A DNA stretch of 15,984 nucleotides from the NCBI GenBank assembly GCA_046542305.1, contig JBKHBQ010000065.1, forward strand, positions 1 through 15,984, written 5' to 3'. The notes beneath the pieces were generated by a model. It had not been told where the DNA came from. It did not search any database and saw only the letters and a list, made by a program, of their open reading frames with translations. The DNA is from JBKHBQ01 sp046542305. Its GTDB lineage: Bacteria; Bacteroidota; Bacteroidia; Bacteroidales; 4484-276. This document shows positions 1 to 5,323 of the stretch, piece after piece; the first letter of the stretch is position 1; each line of letters starts with the position of its first letter. The translations under genes were made by a program, and so were the position numbers.

Positions 1-2362
1 CCGTCATCAGCAGCGACACCAGCACCACACGATAGGTGACAAACCTGTTGAACAGGGGTGCGTCGGGCTTCCTTGGCGGGCGTCTCATCACGTCGTGTTC
101 CTTGGCTTCGAATGCCAGCGGCAGGGCCAGGGCCACCGCCGCCACCAGGTTGATCCAGAGCAACTGCACGGGTAGGATCGGCAGAAGCAGGTCGCCCGTA
201 TCGGGCACGAACGGGAAGAACATGATGCCGTAAATCAGGATGAAGGCCAGGCCCAGGTTGGTAGGCAGCACGAAGGCCAGCGATTTCAGCAGGTTGTCGT
301 ATACGCGGCGGCCTTCCTCTACTGCTGCGCCGATGCTGGCGAAATTGTCGTCGGCCAGCACGATGTCGGCAGATTCCTTCGACACCGACGTGCCTGTAAT
401 GCCCATGGCTACCCCGATGTTGGACTGCTTGAGCGAAGGCGCGTCGTTCACGCCGTCGCCCGTCATGGCCACAATGTGGTTTTCCTGCTGCAGGGCACGC
501 ACCAGGCGGAGCTTGTGCTCGGGGGCCACCCTGGCAAAAATATTGGTTTGGGTGGCGGCGGATTTGAGCGCTTCGTCGCTCATTCCCGAAAGCTCGGTGC
601 CGTTGATGGCATCATCATTTACGGTGAGGCCCAGCTTTTTCCCGATAGCCAGCGCCGTGGTCTGATGGTCGCCGGTGATCATCTTCACCACGATTCCTGC
701 CTGGTGGCATTTATGAATGGCTTCGATGGCTTCAGGCCTTGGCGGATCAATCATCGCGATAAGCCCCATGAAAGTGAATCCTTCCAGGGTATCTTCCGGC
801 AGAATTTTGTCCTGTCCTTTTGCGGCCGGCTTCCCGGCCACCGCCAGCACACGCAGGCCGCGGCCGGCCAGGACGTCCACATTCTGAAGCACTTCATCAG
901 CCCGTATTGGCTTACCGTCTTCAACCTGTGAACAACGCCTGACGACCATCTCCGGTGCGCCTTTCATGATGATGGCTGGCGGATCGCCCTCGTTCAGGGT
1001 GGCCATAAACTGGTTGTCGCTGTCGAAGGGGATCACATCCAGGCGCGGATATTTTTTTTCCAGCTCGCCGGCCTTCATGCCTGCTTTTCCGGCGGCGATC
1101 AGTAGCGCAATTTCCGTCGGATCGCCGCTCACGCGCATCTCCCCGTCTTCGGCCTTCAGGCCCGCATCGCTGCACAGCACCGCACTCCTGAGCAGTACCA
1201 TGATCTCTTCGGGAAGGTCGTTCACCGGATCGTTGTTTTTCACAAAGGCGCCCGAAAGGTTGTATCCCACCCCGGTTACTTCGATCTGATGATGAGGGGT
1301 ATGGATCACGTTCACGGTCATCTCATTGCGGGTGAGGGTGCCGGTTTTGTCGGAACAGATCACCGTGGTGCTGCCCAGGGTTTCCACGGCTGGCAGTTTG
1401 CGGATGATCGCATTGCGGCGTGCCATTCGCTGCACCCCGATGGCCAGGGCGATGGTGACGATGGCCGGCAGCCCTTCGGGGATGGCGCCCACAGCCAGGG
1501 CGATGGCAAAGATCAGGCTTTCCTTCAGTGCCTGAATAAATTCCATGCCGTTTCCTGTGGCGCGGAGCACGCCCACCACCAGGATCACCAGTGTCAGCAG
1601 CCCGATGCCGATGGTCAGGTATTTTCCGATGGTGGCCAGTTTTTGGGTTAGCGGCGTTTGGAGGTCGGGTGTGGAAACCAGCATATCGGAAATCTTGCCG
1701 AGTTCCGTGGCCATGCCCGTGGTTGCCACGAGGGCCTTAGCCGTGCCGCTTACGATGAGTGTGCCGCTGTAGAGCATGCTATGGCGGTCGCCGATTACGG
1801 CATCCTCCTCCACCGGGTCGATGGATTTTTGTGCCGGCACCGATTCGCCGGTCAGGGCGGCTTCCTGCACCGCGAGGTTCTTTTGCTGGATCAGGCGCAT
1901 GTCGGCAGGTACGCGGTCACCGGCTTCCAGAAACACCACATCGCCGGGCACCAGTTCCGCCACCGGCAGCAGCACCTGCATGCCGTCGCGCAGCACGCGC
2001 GCATTTTCGGGGATCATTTCGCTGAGCGCCTCAATGGCCTTGCCGGCCCGGTATTCCTGGATAAATCCGATAATGGTGTTGATCACCACCACGCCCAGCA
2101 CCACCAGCCCATCGGTGACCTTGCCCAGTAGCACCGCCAGGATGCCCGAGCCGATCAGCACCCAGATCAGCGGATTGTTGATCTGCCGCCATAAAATAAT
2201 CAGCGGCCCCTCTTCCGACCGCTTTTCGATCCGGTTGGGACCGAAATTCTTCAGCCTTTCCTTTGCTTCATCTGCAGGCAGCCCTTCAAAGCTGCTGTTC
2301 AGCCTTTCTGCGGCATCCTCAGGCTTTAAGGCATGCCAGTGTATGTTGTTGGTTGTGTCCAT
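1..2362 (-). CDS. P2-type cation-transporting ATPase, C-terminus cut by window edge
   Basis: ATP-driven cation pump of the inner membrane. The frame is open from the ATG at 2362-2360 to base 1 (787 whole codons). Family members usually run to about 880-920 residues, so roughly the last 100, the final membrane helices, lie outside. Visible hallmarks in order: an N-terminal cation-ATPase segment (about 8-50), M1-M2 hydrophobic stretches (about 65-100), the actuator-domain TGES (171-174), PEGLP in M4 (295-299), the phosphorylation site DKTGT with Asp338, the nucleotide-binding KGAPE (467-471) and the hinge TGDGVNDAP (634-642). PEGLP plus this layout indicates the Ca2+/PMR1/PacL-like P2 group. 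However, the M6 region reads WINLVAAVALALP where classical Ca2+ pumps have NLVTDG, so the ion should not be assumed to be calcium. It lies downstream of and on the same strand as the DUF1538-PII-CBS operon but has its own -7 element. No frameshift is seen: the Asp338 and TGDG motifs are in one frame with the start. Confidence 0.95.
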   Translation of the reverse strand, partial: MDTTNNIHWHALKPEDAAERLNSSFEGLPADEAKERLKNFGPNRIEKRSEEGPLIILWRQINNPLIWVLIGSGILAVLLGKVTDGLVVLGVVVINTIIGFIQEYRAGKAIEALSEMIPENARVLRDGMQVLLPVAELVPGDVVFLEAGDRVPADMRLIQQKNLAVQEAALTGESVPAQKSIDPVEEDAVIGDRHSMLYSGTLIVSGTAKALVATTGMATELGKISDMLVSTPDLQTPLTQKLATIGKYLTIGIGLLTLVILVVGVLRATGNGMEFIQALKESLIFAIALAVGAIPEGLPAIVTIALAIGVQRMARRNAIIRKLPAVETLGSTTVICSDKTGTLTRNEMTVNVIHTPHHQIEVTGVGYNLSGAFVKNNDPVNDLPEEIMVLLRSAVLCSDAGLKAEDGEMRVSGDPTEIALLIAAGKAGMKAGELEKKYPRLDVIPFDSDNQFMATLNEGDPPAIIMKGAPEMVVRRCSQVEDGKPIRADEVLQNVDVLAGRGLRVLAVAGKPAAKGQDKILPEDTLEGFTFMGLIAMIDPPRPEAIEAIHKCHQAGIVVKMITGDHQTTALAIGKKLGLTVNDDAINGTELSGMSDEALKSAATQTNIFARVAPEHKLRLVRALQQENHIVAMTGDGVNDAPSLKQSNIGVAMGITGTSVSKESADIVLADDNFASIGAAVEEGRRVYDNLLKSLAFVLPTNLGLAFILIYGIMFFPFVPDTGDLLLPILPVQLLWINLVAAVALALPLAFEAKEHDVMRRPPRKPDAPLFNRFVTYRVVLVSLLMT

Positions 2363-2385
2363 CTCTCACATCAAATAAGAATCAA

Positions 2386-2393
2386 CAAAAATA
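2386..2393 (-). promoter_or_regulatory. -7 element upstream of the cation ATPase gene
   Basis: Minus-strand TATTTTTG is an exact match to the Bacteroidota TAnnTTTG -7 consensus, 23 nt before the ATPase ATG. That would give a short leader of about 15-20 nt. I see no TTG at the usual distance for a -33 element, so the match is one-sided. AT-rich DNA produces such octamers by chance, which limits confidence. Confidence 0.45.
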
Positions 2394-2497
2394 GTTCGCG
2401 CTAGTTTAGTCTTGTTTTACCAGGACCATAGTTTTTTTCATGTGAATGTTTGCCTGATCGTTTTCCTGCCGGGATCAAACGCATGGTTTTTACTTGT

Positions 2498-2524
2498 TTC
2501 CTTGCCGGACATCCGGCAACGGAA
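2498..2524 (-). other. Hairpin just after the CBS-domain gene
   Basis: TTGCCGG (2502-2508) and CCGGCAA (2513-2519) form a perfect 7-bp stem with a 4-nt loop. Flanking TTCC and GGAA extend it by 4 bp across a single bulged base at 2520. It begins 6 nt past the TGA of the minus-strand CBS gene, which is where a terminator or 3'-end stabilising hairpin would sit. There is no T tract on the minus strand after it, so it is not a typical intrinsic terminator. Confidence 0.45.
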
Positions 2525-2530
2525 GAAAAA

Positions 2531-2932
2531 TCAGAAATCAATATTGTCCAGGATGATGGTGGTGAGGGAAATCATACCGGCGAAGGTGCCGTTGTCTTCC
2601 ACCGGTGCGATGCGCAGGCCGGTTTTCATCAGCAGGCGCGCCACGTAACGTACATCCATGTCAGCGGGTACACTGATCACCGGCTTGTTCATGATCTCGT
2701 ATACGTTTACCTCCTCCGAAGTCCTGTCGGGGATGATCACCCCGTTGATCAGGTCTTTCAGGGTCACGATGCCGAATGCGTCGGTTTCGTCGCGCTTGTT
2801 TACGATCAGTGCATTCACCTTTTCCCTTCGCATAAGACTTACCGCATCCTTTGCGGTGGCCATGCCGTCGATGAACACCACTTTTTTGTCCATAGCCGAT
2901 CCGGCGCTTTGATATTTCCTTTTGTAGCTCAT
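2531..2932 (-). CDS. Small stand-alone protein with two CBS domains
   Basis: This 133-residue cytoplasmic protein consists almost entirely of a CBS pair. The first CBS covers about residues 18-70, with VSLMRREKVNALIV and FGIVTLKDLI; the second covers about 80-130, with PVISVPADMDV, VARLLMKTG and GMISLTTI. Paired CBS domains commonly bind adenosine nucleotides or related ligands and control transporters and enzymes. No enzyme, channel or DNA-binding domain is attached, so it probably acts on a partner protein. The start 20 nt after the PII stop codon makes it the last gene of the DUF1538-DUF1538-PII operon, and the membrane proteins encoded there are the obvious candidate partner (inference). 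Met14 is an alternative start, but the first ATG fits the operon spacing. Ligand and partner cannot be read from the sequence. Confidence 0.88.
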   Translation of the reverse strand: MSYKRKYQSAGSAMDKKVVFIDGMATAKDAVSLMRREKVNALIVNKRDETDAFGIVTLKDLINGVIIPDRTSEEVNVYEIMNKPVISVPADMDVRYVARLLMKTGLRIAPVEDNGTFAGMISLTTIILDNIDF

Positions 2933-2952
2933 GATGCTTTAGAATTTTGATG

Positions 2953-3300
2953 TCAAAAATACTCTCCCCGGGCCTGTTTTTTAAATTTTTTCATCTGGCT
3001 TTCCAGTCCGATGGCATGTTCGATGGGTAGCACGAAGGCAATTCCCGTGCCCGGCTTTTTAAAGTCGCCCGCTTCTTCGATCACGCCGAGCAGCTTCTCT
3101 ACGGTGTGTTCTTCCACCAGGAAGATCACGATATCCGTCTGGTCTTCGATGCTGAGGCCGAAAAAGGTCTTGGCTTCATGAATTCCCGTGCCCCTGGCCT
3201 GAATGATGCTTGCCCCGGTGGCGCCGGCATCCTTCATGGCATCTACCAGCTTATCGGTGATATGAGGCTTTACCAAAGCCATGATCAGTTTAAATTTCAT
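2953..3300 (-). CDS. PII-like signalling protein with shortened T-loop
   Basis: A 115-residue cytoplasmic protein with the PII/GlnB ferredoxin-like layout. It has an N-terminal strand ending in VKP (residues 10-12), a helix DKLVDAMKDAGATGASII, then ARGTG (35-39), then strand DIVIFLVEE (56-64), a second helix and the KPGTGIAFVLP segment (82-92) at the place of the GlnB B-loop/C-terminal strands. The T-loop is short (about 40-54) and lacks the tyrosine that is uridylylated in canonical GlnB. It is therefore unlikely to be a GlnD substrate and probably signals by ligand binding alone (inference). Its ATG lies inside the last codons of the upstream DUF1538 gene, an 11-nt overlap that suggests translational coupling and fixed stoichiometry. 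PII proteins often dock onto transporters such as AmtB or SbtA; here the genetic partner is the DUF1538 pair. A link to nitrogen is not shown, and glnB/glnK symbols are not justified. Confidence 0.87.
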   Translation of the reverse strand: MKFKLIMALVKPHITDKLVDAMKDAGATGASIIQARGTGIHEAKTFFGLSIEDQTDIVIFLVEEHTVEKLLGVIEEAGDFKKPGTGIAFVLPIEHAIGLESQMKKFKKQARGEYF

Positions 3301-4075
3301 CGCTTTCTCCTTTTATTTTTTTTAAAATCATTTTATTTTTTAAATGCATAAACTGCGCATAGGCCAGCACCGATATGATGGGGAAGACGCTGGCAAAGGC
3401 GATCAGCCCGAATCCGTCCACGGCAGGGTTGCTGCCGGGCACCTGCGACGATAGCCCCAGCCCCAGTGCGGCCACCAGCGGAACGGTGACCGTCGACGTA
3501 GTGACGCCGCCCGAGTCGTAGGCCAGCGCCAGCAGTTTTTTGGGCACAAACACCGACTGCAACACCACCACAATGTAGCCTGCAAGAATGTAAAGGTGCA
3601 GCGGCGTGCCCGTTACGATGCGGTAGGTGCCGAGAGCAAGCGCAAAAGCCACGCCCAGCGCCACAGTGATGCGCAGGCCCCACTGGCTGATGGTGCCTGC
3701 CGATACCTCGTTGGCCTTGATGGCGACGGCAATCAGCGCAGGTTCGGCAATGGTGGTGGAAAACCCGATGAGCGCCGCAAAAATATATATCCAGTAGTAC
3801 GAGCGCCAGTTCAGGGCAAGGGCAGAACCTTCGCCCGCTTTCTGTGCCAGTTGTACAGCCATGATGTCGCCGATGGGGAACAACGCTTTTTCAAGCCCCA
3901 GCAGAAAAAATGCCAGCCCGAACACCACATAGAATGCCCCCCTGATGACCCTTTTCAGATAGGGCAGGGGCTGCCTCACCACCACAATCTGGAAAAAAAG
4001 GATCAGCGCCAGGATCGGCGTCACATCGCGCAGCGTCAGCAGGAATATGTCTGTGAATTCTTTGAGCATATTCAT
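3290..4075 (-). CDS. DUF1538 integral membrane protein, second of a pair
   Basis: A 261-residue polytopic membrane protein of the DUF1538 type, a putative transporter family of unknown substrate. Conserved blocks: GFSTTIAEPALIA (104-116), LAYDSGGVTTSTVTVPL (184-200), and DGFGLIAFASVFP (220-232). Hydrophobic segments lie at about 13-33, 46-60, 95-106, 135-150, 163-178 and 222-242. The C-tail is short and lysine-rich (245-256). The frame stays open upstream to 4357, but that extension overlaps the neighbouring gene and is hydrophilic. I choose the ATG at 4075 because AGGA lies just before it and it sits 11 nt after the previous stop; the ATG at 4069 is the only close rival. It is clearly paralogous to the preceding gene, and its 3' end overlaps the PII start. 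Confidence 0.88.
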   Translation of the reverse strand: MNMLKEFTDIFLLTLRDVTPILALILFFQIVVVRQPLPYLKRVIRGAFYVVFGLAFFLLGLEKALFPIGDIMAVQLAQKAGEGSALALNWRSYYWIYIFAALIGFSTTIAEPALIAVAIKANEVSAGTISQWGLRITVALGVAFALALGTYRIVTGTPLHLYILAGYIVVVLQSVFVPKKLLALAYDSGGVTTSTVTVPLVAALGLGLSSQVPGSNPAVDGFGLIAFASVFPIISVLAYAQFMHLKNKMILKKIKGESDEI

Positions 4076-4086
4076 TTTTCCTGTGT

Positions 4087-4851
4087 CTAATTGAACCAAA
4101 AGGTGCCGTATCCCATCACAAAGATCATCGGAAACAGCGATGCCAGCGCAATGAGGCCGAATCCGTCTACCAGCGGACTGCGTCCCCTGATGGTGGACGA
4201 AAGCCCCACGCCCAGCGCCGTTACCAGCGGTACGGTGATCGTGGAGGTGGTGACGCCTCCGGCATCGTAAGCCAGGCCGATGATTTCCCTGGGTGCAAAA
4301 ATCGTCATGAGCATCACCAGCAGGTATCCGCCGATGATCAGGTAGTGCAGCGGCCATCCCTTCAAAATCCTGAATACCCCCAGCACTATGGCGCAGCCTA
4401 CCGAAATGGCCACCGTAATCCGCAGCCCGAGGACGTAGTCGCTCACATGGTCAGGCTCACTGCCGATCAGCCCCGCACCAGCGGTGATCCGTCCCGCTTC
4501 ACTGGCGATGGCGATGAGTGCCGGTTCGGCAATGGTGGTGGAAAATCCCAGTGCAAAGGCAAAAAAAAGCAGCCAGAACAAGCTCCCCTTCTTGGTGAGC
4601 GCGTAGGCCATCGATTCACCTACGGGGAAAAGGCTGATTTCGAGACCTTCCACAAAAAGCGCAAGACCGGCCACCACAAAAAACGCCCCCGCCAGGATCT
4701 CCACCAGGTCGGGGAAAGGCTGGCGGATTACCACCAGTTGAAAAAAGGCAATCACCAGAATAATGGGCAGCAGGTCGTAAACAGCCAGAAGAAGCTTCCT
4801 AAGCACACTTCTGATCCAGTGCCTCAATACTTTATATCTGATATTCTGCAT
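4087..4851 (-). CDS. DUF1538 integral membrane protein, first of a pair
   Basis: A 254-residue membrane protein carrying the same three blocks as its neighbour: GFSTTIAEPALIA (102-114), LAYDAGGVTTSTITVPL (193-209) and DGFGLIALASLFP (229-241). The two small-residue/Thr-rich loops (STT and TTST) sit between hydrophobic stretches and could be re-entrant or substrate-contact loops (inference). From memory, many DUF1538 proteins are about twice this length with two domain copies. Two adjacent single-domain genes would then be the split form, suggesting a heterodimer. The ATG at 4851 begins the conserved, membrane-protein-like sequence; the open frame continues to 4956 but the extra 35 residues look non-coding. 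First gene of the four-gene operon. The basic N-terminus (KVLRHWIRSVLRK) suggests a cytoplasmic N-terminus by the positive-inside rule. Confidence 0.87.
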   Translation of the reverse strand: MQNIRYKVLRHWIRSVLRKLLLAVYDLLPIILVIAFFQLVVIRQPFPDLVEILAGAFFVVAGLALFVEGLEISLFPVGESMAYALTKKGSLFWLLFFAFALGFSTTIAEPALIAIASEAGRITAGAGLIGSEPDHVSDYVLGLRITVAISVGCAIVLGVFRILKGWPLHYLIIGGYLLVMLMTIFAPREIIGLAYDAGGVTTSTITVPLVTALGVGLSSTIRGRSPLVDGFGLIALASLFPMIFVMGYGTFWFN

Positions 4852-4907
4852 CTTTATCTGATTTGGATATCCCGGCAAGCTGGCGCACCTGCTACCTGGG
4901 AACCGGA

Positions 4908-4915
4908 CGAAGGTA
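4908..4915 (-). promoter_or_regulatory. Weak -7 candidate close to the DUF1538 operon
   Basis: Minus-strand TACCTTCG matches TAnnTTTG at all but one fixed position and lies 56 nt before the DUF1538 ATG at 4851, a normal distance for a proximal promoter. No TTG is found about 17-21 nt upstream, so support is weak. If it is inactive, the operon would depend on the distal promoter at 5206-5234. Confidence 0.3.
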
Positions 4916-4952
4916 CAAAAAATCCGGCTGGGTGAAGCGTGGAAGGAGCGTG

Positions 4953-4967
4953 TCAACAGCCTGTTGA
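4953..4967. repeat. Short perfect palindrome, possible operator
   Basis: TCAACAG (4953-4959) and CTGTTGA (4961-4967) are exact inverted repeats around one central base. It lies about 100 nt upstream of the DUF1538 operon and between the proximal and distal promoter candidates, a position suited to a dimeric regulator. A palindrome this short can also occur by chance, and no regulator is encoded nearby. Confidence 0.3.
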
Positions 4968-5178
4968 AAGCTTCCCGCCGGGGCAGCGCTGAGTGCGGGG
5001 CGCGCAGCAGAGAGGAGTTCGCATTTGCTGTGCGTCATTAAAGGCAATAGTTGTAATTGTAATTTGCTTCACGCGAACTGGAAACCCGAAGGGGTGGCAG
5101 GATTTTTCTGTGCCTCTTATTAACCCTGTGTGGAATTACCTCTTTATTGTGAGGAAATTTAACTTTTGTTAACACAGA

Positions 5179-5198
5179 ATCCGGCTTTGGAACCGGAT
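5179..5198 (-). other. Hairpin at the predicted 5' end of a minus-strand transcript
   Basis: ATCCGG (5179-5184) and CCGGAT (5193-5198) form a perfect 6-bp GC-rich stem with an 8-nt loop. It starts within a few bases of the start site expected from the promoter at 5206-5234, so a transcript from there would begin with this stem-loop. Such 5' hairpins can protect RNA from degradation, which would suit a long leader or a small RNA. Confidence 0.4.
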
Positions 5199-5205
5199 GC
5201 ATGTA

Positions 5206-5234
5206 CAAATATAAGTGCTGGCACGTATTCCAAA
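5206..5234 (-). promoter_or_regulatory. Consensus Bacteroidota promoter on the minus strand
   Basis: Read on the minus strand: TTTG (5234-5231), 17 nt, then TATATTTG (5213-5206). This is a full match to the TTTG / TAnnTTTG arrangement with acceptable spacing. Transcription would start near 5200 and run left. The first plausible gene in that direction, DUF1538, begins only at 4851, which implies a leader of about 350 nt or a separate small transcript. Confidence 0.6.
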
Positions 5235-5264
5235 TTAAGGTTGAAATACCGGCTGGCACTGACA

Positions 5265-5292
5265 ATTGCTAAAACTATCTATTTTAATTTTG
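5265..5292 (+). promoter_or_regulatory. Promoter of the first surface-protein gene
   Basis: ATTG (5265-5268), 16 nt, then TAATTTTG (5285-5292), an exact TAnnTTTG -7 element. The expected start site is about 5298, leaving a short AT-rich leader of about 25 nt before the ATG at 5324. There is no Shine-Dalgarno-like sequence in it, as is common in Bacteroidota. The spacer is at the short end of the usual range. Confidence 0.6.
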
Positions 5293-5323
5293 TCATTGTT
5301 TGTTAACCAAAATTCAATTCACA

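Larger units (their letters stand above)
4852..5323. other. Divergent intergenic region, 472 nt, with promoters on both strands
   Basis: Separates the minus-strand DUF1538 operon from the plus-strand surface-protein genes. It holds two good Bacteroidota-type promoters, one on each strand, a weaker -7 candidate near 4908, a hairpin at 5179-5198 and a perfect palindrome at 4953-4967. The half next to DUF1538 is GC-rich (notably 4970-5013) and the half next to the surface protein is AT-rich, so the compositional change of the window falls here. No tRNA, rRNA or recognisable riboswitch is seen. The longest minus-strand frame (5265-5038) has no coding character. Confidence 0.6.

Noticed and set aside
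921..1175. Minus-strand frame of 84 residues inside the ATPase
   Set aside because: It overlaps the nucleotide-binding domain of the ATPase in a different frame and is an arginine-rich shadow.
240..2378. Long plus-strand open frames over the ATPase (240-665, 1289-1651, 1658-2131, 1776-2378)
   Set aside because: They lie antisense to a gene with all P-type ATPase motifs. High GC makes such frames open by chance, and their translations have no family character.
2498..2524. Hairpin after the CBS gene as an intrinsic terminator
   Set aside because: No T tract follows on the minus strand, so it is listed only as a hairpin.
4076..4357. Upstream extension of the second DUF1538 gene by 94 residues
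   Set aside because: It would overlap most of the end of the first DUF1538 gene and encodes a His/Arg-rich, non-membrane sequence; the ATG at 4075 has AGGA before it and normal operon spacing.
3596..4935. Plus-strand frames of 164 and 196 residues opposite the DUF1538 genes
   Set aside because: Hydrophilic, His/Gln/Gly-rich antisense translations of conserved membrane genes.
5300..5323. TTG start for the first surface protein
   Set aside because: It lies at the predicted transcription start and adds eight residues ahead of a complete signal peptide beginning at ATG 5324.
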